NCBI RefSeq assembly: GCF_900129115.1
Contig: NZ_FQUR01000009.1
Location: 124,001-188,000 of the forward strand
Direction: 5' to 3'
From: Thermoanaerobacter uzonensis DSM 18761
GTDB taxonomy: Bacteria > Bacillota > Thermoanaerobacteria > Thermoanaerobacterales > Thermoanaerobacteraceae
Length of the DNA stretch: 64,000 nucleotides
In this document: positions 51,935-61,006 of the stretch, one piece after another
Layout of the letters: each line of letters begins with the position of its first letter
Position numbering within the stretch: position 1 is the first letter of the stretch
Made by a program: the position numbers and the translations under genes
Notes under the pieces: model-generated
Told to the model about the DNA's origin: nothing
Databases searched by the model: none
The model's input: only the letters and a program-made list of their open reading frames with translations

Positions 51935-52324
51935 TCACTTCAAACACTTAATATACACTCTTCTTCTCCTTGGACCATCAAACTCACAAAAGTAAATACC
52001 CTGCCAAGTTCCCAAAAGGGGTTTTCCATTTTCAATAATTAAAGTTACTGAACTTCCCATAAGAGACGCCTTTATATGCGCATCAGAATTGCCTTCCATG
52101 TGTTTAAAACGCATATTAGGAACTATTTTTTCTAAGGCTGCCATTATATCTTCTCTTACAGTTGGATCCGCATTTTCGTTTATTGTAATTCCCGCTGTTG
52201 TATGGGGCACAAAGATAACACAAGCCCCATCAACAACGCCAGATTTTTTAATTTCTTGCATTACCATATCAGTAATATCCACCATAACTTCCCTTGTCGG
52301 TGTATTTATCTCCAAAACAACCAT
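51935..52324 (-). CDS. YjbQ family (UPF0047) protein
   Basis: 129 residues. Family landmarks: VCIFVPHTTAGITINENADPT-like stretch with the conserved HTTA and EN, HMEGNSDAHIKASLMG and LGTWQGIYFCEFDGPR. Members show weak thiamine-phosphate synthase activity in vitro, but the in vivo role is not settled. Convergent with ligD: only two bases separate the two genes and no terminator lies between them. GGAGG before the ATG. Confidence 0.92.
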   Translation of the reverse strand: MVVLEINTPTREVMVDITDMVMQEIKKSGVVDGACVIFVPHTTAGITINENADPTVREDIMAALEKIVPNMRFKHMEGNSDAHIKASLMGSSVTLIIENGKPLLGTWQGIYFCEFDGPRRRRVYIKCLK

Positions 52325-52480
52325 AACGACTCCTCCATTTTTTGTTTTCTGGATTTGCTTTTTATAATAGCAAATTGTTTAATAGCATGTCAACATGCCT
52401 TTAATATTATTAGTTCATTAACTCACAATTATTTTTAACTTATTTAAAATTCCATTCCCTTATAAAATATTAGAGATAAC

Positions 52481-52520
52481 AAAAAAGGCTGAAAAGGAAC
52501 TTTCATTGTCCTTTTCAACC
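52481..52520 (-). terminator. Terminator of glmS
   Basis: GGTTGAAAAGGAC, loop, GTTCCTTTTCAGCC (one G-U or mismatch), then TTTTTTGTT on the minus strand. Confidence 0.85.
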
Positions 52521-52534
52521 CTTTTAATATCCCT

Positions 52535-54361
52535 TTATTCTACTGTAACTGATTTTGCAAGGTTACGCGGTTTATCCACATCGCAGCCCTTTTCAACTGC
52601 CATATAATAGGCTAAAAGTTGCAAAGGCACAACTGTCAATACTGGAGTAAGCTCTTTAAGCGTTTCAGGTATATATATTACTTTATCTACAACGTCCTCC
52701 AGCTGAAGATTGCCTTGTTTTGCAAAGGCGACTAAAAAACCGCCTCTTGCTTTTACTTCTTTTATATTGCTGAGCATCTTTTCAAAAAGGTCATCTTGTG
52801 TTGCAAGAGCTATCACAAGTGTTCCCTCTTCTACAAGGGCCAAAGTACCGTGTTTTAATTCACCAGCCGGATAAGCCTCTGAATGGATATAGGATATTTC
52901 TTTGAGTTTTAAAGAACCCTCCATAGCAACGGCATAGTCCAGTCCTCTTCCAATGTAAAAAACGTCTTTCGCGTTGTAATGTTCATAAGCAAATTTTTGA
53001 ATTGTCTCTTTGTTGTCAAGAAGGTGCTGAACTTTTTCTGGGAGCTTTTTTAATTCTGTGCAAAGTTCCATAACCTTTGTTTTAGTTATTGTCCCTCTTT
53101 TTATTGCAAGGTCCATAGCTACAAGATAGAGAGCTATAAGTTGCGTAGTATAAGCTTTGGTGGAAGCAACAGCTATTTCAGGACCTGCCCATGTGTATAG
53201 TACATCATCTGCTTCTCTGGAGACAGAACTTCCGACCACGTTTGTAATGGCTATAACTCTTGACCCTTTTTTCTTAGCTTCTTTTAATGCAGCAATGGTA
53301 TCTGCTGTTTCCCCTGACTGGCTTATTACAATTGTAAGAGTTCTTTCATTCACTATGGGGTTTCTATATCTAAATTCTGAAGCGACATCTACTTCAACAG
53401 GTATTCTCGCAAGATTTTCTATGACGTATTTCCCAACAACACCCGCATGATAAGCTGTTCCACACGCCACAATAAAAATTTTATCTATCTTTTCAAGGTC
53501 TTCTTTTGTAATTTTCACATCATCTAAAACTATTTCTGAATCATCAATTATTCTGCCTCTTAATGTATCTTTTATAGCGCTTGGCTGCTCGTGAATTTCT
53601 TTTATCATGAAATGTTCATAACCGCCCTTTTCAGCCGCCTCTACATCCCATTTTACTTCAAAAAGCGATTTTTCTACTTGCCTTCCAAACATGTCTATAA
53701 ACTCTGCGCTGTCTTTTTTAATTATGGCAATCTCATGATCATCAAGGAAATATACACTTCTTGTATGTTTTAATATAGCTGGGATATCAGATGCAATAAA
53801 GTTTTCACCATTGCCTATTCCAACTATAAGAGGTGCTTCTTTTCTTGCAGCTACAATCATATCGGGATTGTTTTTGCACAAAACGCCTAAGGCATAAGAA
53901 CCTTCAATTCTGTCTAAAACTTTTTTCACAGCCTCTACTATATCGCCATTGTAATAATACTCCAGCAAATTTGCTACAACTTCTGTATCAGTCTCAGACT
54001 TAAAAGTATAGCCTTCTTCCAATAGCCATTTTTTAAGTGGCAGGTAGTTTTCAATTATGCCATTGTGGACTACTGCAATTAGCCCTGATTGGGATAAATG
54101 AGGATGAGAGTTTGTATCAGATGGTTCACCATGCGTAGCCCACCTTGTGTGTCCTATGCCTATTGTCCCTTCCATATTATCTTTTTCAACAAGTTCTTTT
54201 AGGACGTTTAATCTTCCTTTCGCTTTCTTTATATTTATATTGCCGTCATTTAAAATGGCAATTCCTGCCGAATCATAGCCCCGATACTCCAATTTTGTCA
54301 AACCTTCTAAAAGTATTGGCGTCGCCTGTTTATCGCCAATATATCCTACAATTCCACACAT
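52535..54361 (-). CDS. glmS: Glutamine-fructose-6-phosphate aminotransferase
   Basis: Makes glucosamine-6-phosphate, the entry to UDP-GlcNAc and wall synthesis. 608 residues. The N-terminal glutaminase domain starts MCGIVGYIGD with nucleophile C2 and has GHTRWATHG and SETDTEVV. The C-terminal half carries two SIS isomerase domains (ACGTAYHAGVVGKYVIE, SQSGETADTIAALKEAKKKG) and ends KSVTVE. Its mRNA begins with the glmS ribozyme, so expression falls when GlcN6P is high. It follows glmM on the same strand. Confidence 0.97.
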   Translation of the reverse strand: MCGIVGYIGDKQATPILLEGLTKLEYRGYDSAGIAILNDGNINIKKAKGRLNVLKELVEKDNMEGTIGIGHTRWATHGEPSDTNSHPHLSQSGLIAVVHNGIIENYLPLKKWLLEEGYTFKSETDTEVVANLLEYYYNGDIVEAVKKVLDRIEGSYALGVLCKNNPDMIVAARKEAPLIVGIGNGENFIASDIPAILKHTRSVYFLDDHEIAIIKKDSAEFIDMFGRQVEKSLFEVKWDVEAAEKGGYEHFMIKEIHEQPSAIKDTLRGRIIDDSEIVLDDVKITKEDLEKIDKIFIVACGTAYHAGVVGKYVIENLARIPVEVDVASEFRYRNPIVNERTLTIVISQSGETADTIAALKEAKKKGSRVIAITNVVGSSVSREADDVLYTWAGPEIAVASTKAYTTQLIALYLVAMDLAIKRGTITKTKVMELCTELKKLPEKVQHLLDNKETIQKFAYEHYNAKDVFYIGRGLDYAVAMEGSLKLKEISYIHSEAYPAGELKHGTLALVEEGTLVIALATQDDLFEKMLSNIKEVKARGGFLVAFAKQGNLQLEDVVDKVIYIPETLKELTPVLTVVPLQLLAYYMAVEKGCDVDKPRNLAKSVTVE

Positions 54362-54397
54362 ACTCGGTCTCCTCTCACTTTTGTAATAAAGATTCCT

Positions 54398-54539
54398 CCC
54401 TGCCCAGACTGCTCTATGCCACAGTCGCCTGTGGTTTTACCAGTCCTTTATCGGTCGCAGAAAACCGCAGGGCACCCGCCGATAGCTCGATAAACCCTGT
54501 CCTCGTCAGCTTAAAGTATACACTTTAAGCCCAGGCGCT
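54398..54539 (-). ncRNA. glmS ribozyme-riboswitch
   Basis: Minus strand, in order: AGCGCC with the cleavage site between A (54539) and G (54538), the P2 hairpin, GACGAGG, GGGTTTATCGA, TCGGCGGGTGCCC, then P3/P4 with ACTGGTAAAACCACAGGCGAC and CAGTCTGGGCA. All core elements of the class are present. Glucosamine-6-phosphate acts as cofactor for self-cleavage, which destabilises the glmS mRNA. It lies between glmM and glmS, so glmM is not behind it. Confidence 0.95.
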
Positions 54540-54621
54540 TTTTAATCTTTAATCACTTACCTTCTTTTACTCTTCTTCAATAGGCATCCCCCCTTTCAAA
54601 TAATACCTTTCGCACTTTTAT

Positions 54622-55965
54622 TTAATTTAATTTTCTTTCTATTAATTCAGCAAGTTCTTTTGCCATTTGACTAATTTTATCATAATCTTTTCCTTCTACC
54701 ATAACTCTCACAAGAGGCTCAGTACCCGAGGGTCTTATAAGTACTCGTCCTTCTCCTCTCATTTCTCTTTCTAAATTTTCAATTTCCCTCTTAATTTCTT
54801 CATCCTCTAAATAGGCATTTTTTAACTCATTTTTTACTTTTGCGTTTATAAGGACTTGTGGGTAAGTAACCATACAGGCAGCTAATTCTGACAATTTTTT
54901 ACCACTCTCTTTTAAAATAGAACAAAGTTTTAAAGCAGTAATTTCTCCATCTCCAGTAGTATTGTCATCAAGGAAAATAATATGGCCCGATTGTTCGCCA
55001 CCAATAGAATATCCACCTTTTATCATTTCTTCCAAAACATATCTATCCCCTACTTTTGTCCTTATGAGATTAATCCCTTGCTCTTTAAGTGCAATCTCAA
55101 AACCTATATTGCTCATAACTGTTGCCACAACTGTGTTATTTTTTAACCCACCTTTTTTCTTTAAGTCTATAGCACATATTGCCATTATATGGTCTCCATC
55201 AACAATATTGCCTTTTTCATCAACTGCAATAAGCCTGTCAGCATCGCCGTCAAAGGCTAAACCTATATCTGCACCGTTTTTTACGACAAGTTCTTGCAAC
55301 TTCTCGGGATGCGTAGACCCGCAATTGACATTTATTTTTTCGCCTAGAGGCTCTGCTCCATACAATATAACCTCTGCACCCAATTCCTTAAACAAAATTG
55401 GCGCCACTGTGCTGCTAGCTCCATAAGCACAATCAATTACAATTTTTATTCCTTTTAAATTCCCATCAATTGTAGATTTTAAGAATTCTATGTAGTCTCT
55501 ATGAGAATTTGTGTATTCTTTCCTGGTACCTACTCCCGTACCAATAGGAGAAGGCAACTCAATTTTTTCTTTCATTATATTTTCTATTCTATCTTCTACT
55601 TCATCTGGCAATTTATATCCATCTTTATCAAAAAATTTTATCCCATTGTACTCTACGGGATTGTGAGATGCTGATATCATAATTCCAGCATCTGCTTGGT
55701 ACAATCTCGTAAGGTAAGCTACTGCAGGAGTAGGAATTATTCCGACGCTTATAACCTCTGCCCCTACAGAGGTAAGGCCTGCAGTTAAGGCACATTCCAA
55801 CATGTCACCAGATATACGACTGTCTTTACCAACCACAACCTTAGGCCTATGAGTTCCGTGGGTCAACACATAGGCCCCTGCTCTTCCCAATTCAAAAGCA
55901 AGTTGTGGAGTCAAGTCATAATTGGCTATACCTCTAACACCATCTGTACCAAACAACCTTGCCAT
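54622..55965 (-). CDS. glmM: Phosphoglucosamine mutase
   Basis: Converts glucosamine-6-phosphate to glucosamine-1-phosphate. 447 residues with the phosphoserine S100 in [13 protein letters not shown], the metal loop [13 protein letters not shown], the sugar-binding [10 protein letters not shown], and the phosphate-binding [27 protein letters not shown] is the family's N-terminal signature. GAGGAG before the ATG. It is upstream of, and probably co-transcribed in part with, glmS. Confidence 0.97.
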   Translation of the reverse strand: MARLFGTDGVRGIANYDLTPQLAFELGRAGAYVLTHGTHRPKVVVGKDSRISGDMLECALTAGLTSVGAEVISVGIIPTPAVAYLTRLYQADAGIMISASHNPVEYNGIKFFDKDGYKLPDEVEDRIENIMKEKIELPSPIGTGVGTRKEYTNSHRDYIEFLKSTIDGNLKGIKIVIDCAYGASSTVAPILFKELGAEVILYGAEPLGEKINVNCGSTHPEKLQELVVKNGADIGLAFDGDADRLIAVDEKGNIVDGDHIMAICAIDLKKKGGLKNNTVVATVMSNIGFEIALKEQGINLIRTKVGDRYVLEEMIKGGYSIGGEQSGHIIFLDDNTTGDGEITALKLCSILKESGKKLSELAACMVTYPQVLINAKVKNELKNAYLEDEEIKREIENLEREMRGEGRVLIRPSGTEPLVRVMVEGKDYDKISQMAKELAELIERKLN

Positions 55966-55998
55966 TTTCTATCTCCTCTCAATAAATCATACGATAAT

Positions 55999-56027
55999 AT
56001 TTTATCACAGTGAAAACTATATTTCAA
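55999..56027 (-). promoter_or_regulatory. Promoter of glmM
   Basis: TTGAAA (56022-56027), 17 bases, TAAAAT (55999-56004) on the minus strand. Confidence 0.75.
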
Positions 56028-56098
56028 TTTACACTATTTTCACAGTCCGCGTCAAGATTTTGTAGGGGACTCATTTAGTTGACATTTTTCCTCGCCTA

Positions 56099-56695
56099 TT
56101 ATTCCAACATTGCTAATATATTTTTCATAACTTTGTCTCTCAATTCAACGATTTCCATCTTTATATCAATATTCAGATTTGGGTAAATTGGTTCCCCTAT
56201 TTTTACTTCAATTTTTCCCTTAAATTTGGGAAAATATTTGCCAAAAGGTAGTATTTCTCTTGTGCCTTTTATAGCCACTGGTACAATGGGCCTTTCCGAT
56301 TTATATGCTAGATACATAGCTCCTTCATACATTTTTTCTACTTTGCCAGTTGGTGATATTCCTCCTTCTGGAAATAATCCTATAGAATTTCCTTCCTTTA
56401 GTCTAAATAACGCCTGTTTTATGGCATTTATATCAGGAGAATTTTTCTTTATAGGAATTGCTTTGTCAATTTTTAGGAAATATTTTAAAAAGCGGTTTTT
56501 ATAAAGTTCAGAACTTGCTAAAAATATAACGGGTCTTTTTACAGAACAGGCTACCACAACTGGATCTAGCAAACTTTGATGGTTTGCAACAAAAATACAA
56601 GCTCCCTCAGGCAAGTGTTTTTCATATTTCACTTCAAGGGAATAAAATATCTTAAGAATCGATATTGCAATAAAGCGTAAAATTCTATATAGCAA
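56099..56695 (-). CDS. plsC: 1-acyl-sn-glycerol-3-phosphate acyltransferase
   Basis: Makes phosphatidic acid in phospholipid synthesis. 198 residues: N-terminal hydrophobic segment, then the acyltransferase motifs NHQSLLDP (H39 and D44, the HX4D pair), FPEGGISPTG and PIVPVAIKG. The start is a TTG at 56695, behind GGGAGG. It stands between the IOR genes and glmM with a terminator upstream. The substrate acyl-ACP, acyl-CoA or acyl-phosphate cannot be told from sequence. Confidence 0.92.
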   Translation of the reverse strand: MLYRILRFIAISILKIFYSLEVKYEKHLPEGACIFVANHQSLLDPVVVACSVKRPVIFLASSELYKNRFLKYFLKIDKAIPIKKNSPDINAIKQALFRLKEGNSIGLFPEGGISPTGKVEKMYEGAMYLAYKSERPIVPVAIKGTREILPFGKYFPKFKGKIEVKIGEPIYPNLNIDIKMEIVELRDKVMKNILAMLE

Positions 56696-56792
56696 AAATA
56701 ATACCTCCCTTCCTTTTATGGCAACTTTATAAAGTCAGTGCTATAAAATATATTCGTCATAATATTTGACAATCCTTTTTTATAATTTTAAT

Positions 56793-56821
56793 AAAAAAGG
56801 GAGGGAGCCATTTACCCCTCC
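56793..56821 (-). terminator. Terminator of the ptb-iorA-iorB operon
   Basis: GGAGGG, loop, CCCTCC, then CTTTTTTATT on the minus strand, beginning at the iorB stop. Confidence 0.75.
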
Positions 56822-57397
56822 TCAGTTTATCTCAAGTCCTTTTTTAAATGCATTTATATTTAATTCAACAAATTTTTGTGGCACGTTATTTTTTATTACC
56901 TCTTCCCAATCAATGTCTTGTAGTCCTAAATATTTAACAAGTACTCCCAAAAGAACTATATTTTGCGTTTTTACATTCCCAAGGCCTTCTGCTATCTTAT
57001 CTGCATCTACTGCAATTGTCTTTACGCTTTTTGATATTTCCTCAATCAAGTTTTTTGGATATTCTTCTTTGCCTATGAGCACAGAAAGTGGAGGTATTTC
57101 TACTGTATTTAGAATGACAACACCATCTTTTTTAAGGTAATTTAGCCATCGCACGGCTTCCATTTTTTCAAAGGCTACGATAACATCAGCAGCCCCAACT
57201 TCAATGACTGGAGAATAAACTTTTTCTCCAAACCTTATTTGAGTATTGACACTTCCTCCTCTTTGAGACATGCCGTGGACTTCTGACATTTTTACATCAT
57301 AACCACTTTTTAATAGTCCTTCCGCCAAAACATTACTGGCTAGAATAGTGCCTTGCCCTCCTACCCCTACCATTAATATACTCTTTACTTCTTGCAC
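56822..57397 (-). CDS. iorB: Indolepyruvate ferredoxin oxidoreductase, beta subunit
   Basis: 191 residues of the gamma-type 2-oxoacid oxidoreductase domain: MVGVGGQGTILASNVLAEGL, then SEVHGMSQRGGSVNTQIRFG. With IorA it oxidises aryl pyruvates to aryl-acetyl-CoA, CO2 and reduced ferredoxin, a step in aromatic amino acid fermentation. The start is a GTG at 57397 with GAGGTG seven bases upstream. Six bases after iorA. Confidence 0.93.
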   Translation of the reverse strand: MQEVKSILMVGVGGQGTILASNVLAEGLLKSGYDVKMSEVHGMSQRGGSVNTQIRFGEKVYSPVIEVGAADVIVAFEKMEAVRWLNYLKKDGVVILNTVEIPPLSVLIGKEEYPKNLIEEISKSVKTIAVDADKIAEGLGNVKTQNIVLLGVLVKYLGLQDIDWEEVIKNNVPQKFVELNINAFKKGLEIN

Positions 57398-57403
57398 TTT
57401 ATT

Positions 57404-59137
57404 TCACCTCACCTTTTCTATAGCATCGAAAGGACATACCTGCATACAAACTGTACATCCGGTACACTGGTCAGGGTCTATGCTAAATATTCCATCTTTT
57501 TTGCTTATAGCAGGACAACCTATCCTTAGACACAAACCACATTTTTTGCATTTATCTTGGTCTATTCTACACTCTCCCTGAGGTCTCGGAGGAATCAAAG
57601 CACAAGGTCCCTTTGCTACAATTACCATTGTATCGTCAGTATTCATAGCTTCATCAACAGCATTTTCAACTTCTTTTAAGTTAAAAGGATCAACTATTCT
57701 TACTCTTTTTACTCCTATTGCTTCACTTAATTTCGCTATATCTATTTCTGGAGACTCTTCTCCCATCAAAGTTTTCCCAGTTCCAGGATTGTGCTGATGC
57801 CCCGTCATAGCTGTTATACGGTTGTCAAGAATTATTGGCACAGCATTTCCTTTATTGTAGACTATATCAATTAAACCCGTTATTCCTGAATGGAAGAAAG
57901 TTGAGTCACCTATTACACTAAAAATCTTTTGTTTCCTTCCATTGTGTTCATTGGCCTTTTGGAATCCATGAGATCCAGAAATACTTGCTCCCATGCAAAC
58001 ACAGGTATCCATAGCTTCCAGTGGAGGAGCTGCCCCTAAAGTATAACATCCAATGTCACCTAAAACCGGAACTTTCTTTTTCTTCAATACGTAGAAAACC
58101 CCCCTATGAGGACATCCTGCACAAAGCATAGGAGGTCTACCTGGCACTTTTGTATCAACTGATATATGCTCTAATTCGTGGCCTTTTATTGCTTTTCTTA
58201 TTATACCGGGATTTAATTCCCCAACTATTGGCAATATCTCTTTGCCTATCACCTTTATTCCTAAGCTTTTTACATGTTCTTCGATGTAAGGTTCCAGTTC
58301 CTCTACAACGTACAGTTTTTTAACTCCTTCTGCGAATTTTTTTATGAGTTCTGAAGGTAAAGGATATGTCATTCCTAATTTTAAAATTGAAACTTCATCC
58401 CCAAAAACTTCTTTTGCATAAAGATAGCTTATGCCACTGGTAATTATGCCAATTTCTCTATTATTCCATTCTATTCTATTAATGTAAATTTCTTCTGATA
58501 ATTGTCTTAAAGCCTTTAACCTTTCCTCTACAACTACATGCCTTTTTTGTGCATTAGCAGGCACCATTACATATTTAGGAATATCTTTTTTATAGGGTTT
58601 CATCTCTCCATTTTGTCTTTCACCTAATTCTACTACTCCTTTGCCATGACTTACCCTTGTTGTAAGCCTTAACAAAACAGGAGTATCATACTTTTCGCTG
58701 ATATCCAATGCGTATCCTACAAAGTCTTTACATTCTTGGCTATCTGAAGGTTCTAACATGGGTATTTTAGCAAATTTTGCATAATACCTATTGTCTTGTT
58801 CATTTTGAGAGGAATGCATTCCGGGGTCATCCGCCGTAACAATTACACATCCACCATTAACACCCGTATAAGCAAAAGTAAAAAGTGGGTCCGCTGCCAC
58901 ATTAAGGCCAACATGTTTCATTGCCGCAAGGCTTCTAGCTCCAGCGATAGAAGCACCAATTGCTGCTTCAACAGCAACTTTTTCATTTGGAGCCCATTCC
59001 GAATATATTTCTTTGTACTTAGCTATATTCTCTAATATCTCTGTGCTTGGTGTACCAGGGTATGCAGCAGCAAAAGTGATGCCATACTCATAAGCACCAC
59101 GGGCTACTGCTTCATCTCCCATCATTATTTTTTTCAT
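57404..59137 (-). CDS. iorA: Indolepyruvate ferredoxin oxidoreductase, alpha subunit
   Basis: 577 residues. Pyrimidine-binding and domain II regions at the N-terminus (GDEAVARGAYEYGITFAAAYPGTPSTEI), TPP-binding domain with MLCAGCPHRGVFYVL and GDIGCYTLGA plus VIGDSTFFHSGITGL, and a C-terminal two-cluster ferredoxin domain (CKKCGLCLRIGCP and CTGCTVCMQVCPFDAIE). The first motif lacks the regular final CP spacing (CX2CX2CX3-4C), which is known in IorA. It lies 30 bases after ptb, so arylacetyl-CoA may feed the phosphotransacylase. Confidence 0.95.
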   Translation of the reverse strand: MKKIMMGDEAVARGAYEYGITFAAAYPGTPSTEILENIAKYKEIYSEWAPNEKVAVEAAIGASIAGARSLAAMKHVGLNVAADPLFTFAYTGVNGGCVIVTADDPGMHSSQNEQDNRYYAKFAKIPMLEPSDSQECKDFVGYALDISEKYDTPVLLRLTTRVSHGKGVVELGERQNGEMKPYKKDIPKYVMVPANAQKRHVVVEERLKALRQLSEEIYINRIEWNNREIGIITSGISYLYAKEVFGDEVSILKLGMTYPLPSELIKKFAEGVKKLYVVEELEPYIEEHVKSLGIKVIGKEILPIVGELNPGIIRKAIKGHELEHISVDTKVPGRPPMLCAGCPHRGVFYVLKKKKVPVLGDIGCYTLGAAPPLEAMDTCVCMGASISGSHGFQKANEHNGRKQKIFSVIGDSTFFHSGITGLIDIVYNKGNAVPIILDNRITAMTGHQHNPGTGKTLMGEESPEIDIAKLSEAIGVKRVRIVDPFNLKEVENAVDEAMNTDDTMVIVAKGPCALIPPRPQGECRIDQDKCKKCGLCLRIGCPAISKKDGIFSIDPDQCTGCTVCMQVCPFDAIEKVR

Positions 59138-59167
59138 TCAACTTTCCCCCCATTTAATTTATCTTTA

Positions 59168-60058
59168 TCAAAAAGATACTACACAGGCAAAAGCTATAGA
59201 ATTAAACTTGTCTTCGTGGGAATCAGCTCTTGATACTAAGACAATTGGCGCTTTTGCTCCTACCACAATTCCTGCACTTCTTGCCTTCGCAAAGTAAGTA
59301 AAACTTTTACCTAAAGCATTTCCAACTTCTATAAAAGGTACTAATAATATATCTGCATCTCCTGCAACCTCACTTTTTACTCCTTTGTGAATTGCTGCCT
59401 CTTTGCTTATGGCAAGGTCAAATGCTAAAGGCCCATCTACTATTCCTTCAATCTCACCTCTTTGGTTCATTTCCTTTAATTTAGCAGCTTCAACAGTGGA
59501 AGGCATTTTAGGGTTTACTGCTTCTACCGCCGACAAACAGGCTACTTTAGGATTTTCTATTTCTATAGCTTTTGCCACTTTAATAGCATTTTTTAAAATT
59601 TGCACTTTCTCTTCTAAAGTGGGACTTATATTCATTCCTCCATCAGTCAAAAGCAATAACTTGTGATAGTTGGGAATTTCATAAACCATTACATGACTGA
59701 GGAGCCCTTCTCCTCTAATGCCGTATTCGCTGTCAAGAACGGCCTTTAAAAGAGTAGCAGTAGGAACAAGACCTTTCATCACAAAAGATGCTCTACCCTC
59801 TTTAACTTCTAAAACTGCCCTTTTACATTTCTCTGTTTCCTCCACTTCGTTAATTATTTCATAGTCGTCAATATTAATATTCGTTTCTTTAGCTAATGCC
59901 TCTATCTTTTCTTTTGAACCAACTAATACAGGCTGCCCTATTCCTTCTTTTTTCGCGGCTTCACAAGCTAAAAGCACTTCACTGTCTTCTGCTCCCGCTA
60001 CAGTAAATCTTTTATTAAGTCCTTTTGCTTTTCTTACAATCTCACTTAAATTTTTCAA
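59168..60058 (-). CDS. ptb: Phosphate butyryltransferase (phosphotransacylase)
   Basis: Converts an acyl-CoA and phosphate to acyl phosphate. 296 residues of the PTA_PTB fold: FTVAGAEDSEVLLACEAAKKEG, VMKGLVPTATLLKAVL, LLLLTDGGMNI, DGPLAFDLAISKEAA and DILLVPFIEVGNALGKS. Start TTG 60058 with AGGAGGTG five bases before. With Buk it yields ATP from butyryl-, isobutyryl- or other short acyl-CoA. The pairing with VOR/IOR suggests branched-chain and aromatic acids; no butyryl-CoA synthesis genes are in view. It starts right after repeat copy 3. Confidence 0.92.
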   Translation of the reverse strand: MKNLSEIVRKAKGLNKRFTVAGAEDSEVLLACEAAKKEGIGQPVLVGSKEKIEALAKETNINIDDYEIINEVEETEKCKRAVLEVKEGRASFVMKGLVPTATLLKAVLDSEYGIRGEGLLSHVMVYEIPNYHKLLLLTDGGMNISPTLEEKVQILKNAIKVAKAIEIENPKVACLSAVEAVNPKMPSTVEAAKLKEMNQRGEIEGIVDGPLAFDLAISKEAAIHKGVKSEVAGDADILLVPFIEVGNALGKSFTYFAKARSAGIVVGAKAPIVLVSRADSHEDKFNSIAFACVVSF

Positions 60059-60079
60059 ATTAGCACCTCCTGTAGAAAA

Positions 60080-60100
60080 ATAGCCTCCGAAGAGTTACTT
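60080..60100. repeat. Left flank of repeat copy 3, diverged copy of the vorG terminator
   Basis: ATAGCCTCCGAAGAG-TTACTT against ATAACCTCCGAAGAGGTTATT at 60431-60451, same orientation. The stem is broken by changes, so it has probably lost terminator function. Confidence 0.7.
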
Positions 60101-60430
60101 CAGTTTGTTGGCAAAGTCAAAAATTTTTAAATAGGATATTTTGCATCGTCACTCCGATGTTCCAAAGCGACAAAACATAAGCTTCTCCTTCAGGCTCCGG
60201 CAGGGTACCGGGCACATTAGACGTCCTTGTCTTAGTGCCCGCCTCCGCCATCCGTGGCTTCGGCCCTGCCTCCACCCTCGGTCTTGCTAAGTTTCCCGGC
60301 ACTCAAGTAAGTATGCTTGTTATTTCTATTTTTGCTTTATAAACTTCCTTACTTGAGTGCCGGGCCGCTTTGTCACAAGTCGCACCGATTGCAAAATATC
60401 CTATTTTCGAAAGTTTGTTTACAATCTGAA
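60101..60430. repeat. Terminator-inserted hairpin element, copy 3, itself interrupted
   Basis: Third copy. Left arm 60129-60145 (AAATAGGATATTTTGCA) and right arm 60390-60406 pair at all 17 positions. Relative to copy 1 both arms differ in the same places (ATAGGATA for GTAGATA). The GC-rich core with GGCAGGG/CCCTGCC, CGGGCAC/GTGCCCG and GGC-TTCG-GCC is intact. A 70-bp palindromic insert at 60295-60364 disrupts the inner ACAAAAC stem. It lies between vorG and ptb, both minus strand, so it splits what may once have been one operon. A 61-codon minus-strand frame across it is not conserved in the other copies. Confidence 0.85.
60295..60364. mobile_element. 70-bp palindromic insert nested in repeat copy 3
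   Basis: CCCGGCACTCAAGTAAG (60295-60311) and its exact reverse complement (60348-60364) enclose 36 AT-rich bases. Copies 1 and 2 have only a few bases (TGTTA-like) at this place. A small non-autonomous element is the simplest reading; no transposase is near. Confidence 0.55.
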
Positions 60431-60456
60431 ATAACCTCCGAAGAGGTTATTTTTTA
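60430..60456 (-). terminator. Terminator of the VOR operon, right flank of repeat copy 3
   Basis: AATAACCTC-TTCG-GAGGTTATT on the minus strand followed by TCAG; it begins in the last codons of vorG and includes its stop. Confidence 0.75.
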
Positions 60457-61004
60457 GTTGTAATGAGACTTTTTACCAATTCTACTCCCTTATTTAAGGC
60501 TTTTTCATTTATAGGTATCAAATGTTCTTTACCTTTGCCAAAGACCTCAGGCAGAGCTTTTAGTACTGTTTCCAATTTTACAACTTTAGTGGCTTCTATG
60601 AAAGCTCCTAACATCACCATGTTAGCAATTTTTAAATTGCCTAACTTACTGGCAATATCGTTGGCAGGTATTTCATACACTTCTATGTCTTTTCTCTCTG
60701 CTTTTCTGTCTACTAATGAAGTATTTATGAATAATTTACCACCTGGTATTACATAAGATTCGTATTTGTCTAAAGAAGGCCTATTCATTACAATTACAGA
60801 AGTAGCCTCTGTAATAACCGGAGAGCCTACCTCTTCATCTGATACAGTAACATTGCAATAGGCTGTTCCTCCTCTCATTTCAGGACCATAAGAAGGAGTC
60901 CAAGATACATTTTTTCCCTCAAACATTCCTGCATAGGTAATTATAAGCCCCATTGACAAAACTCCTTGACCACCAAAGCCTGCAAAGATTATTCTTTCTT
61001 CCAT
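60447..61004 (-). CDS. vorG: 2-oxoacid:ferredoxin oxidoreductase, gamma subunit
   Basis: 185 residues with the gamma-domain signatures FAGFGGQGVLSMGLIITYAG and SYGPEMRGGTAYCNVTVSD. Fourth of the VOR genes delta-alpha-beta-gamma. The set matches 3-methyl-2-oxobutanoate (VOR) or 2-oxoglutarate (KOR) enzymes, which are hard to tell apart; the buk/ptb context favours branched-chain 2-oxo acids. Stop codon lies in its terminator. Confidence 0.9.
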   Translation of the reverse strand: MEERIIFAGFGGQGVLSMGLIITYAGMFEGKNVSWTPSYGPEMRGGTAYCNVTVSDEEVGSPVITEATSVIVMNRPSLDKYESYVIPGGKLFINTSLVDRKAERKDIEVYEIPANDIASKLGNLKIANMVMLGAFIEATKVVKLETVLKALPEVFGKGKEHLIPINEKALNKGVELVKSLITTKK

Positions 61005-61006
61005 AA

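Noticed and set aside
54540-54621. Six-codon frame and G-run between glmM and the glmS ribozyme as a leader gene
   Set aside because: The G-run touches the ATG with no spacing, and the frame ends at once; more likely untranslated.
60117-60302. 61-codon minus-strand open frame in repeat copy 3
   Set aside because: Opposite strand to the frame in copy 2, includes part of the nested insert, and has proline/arginine-rich composition typical of chance translation of GC-rich structured DNA.
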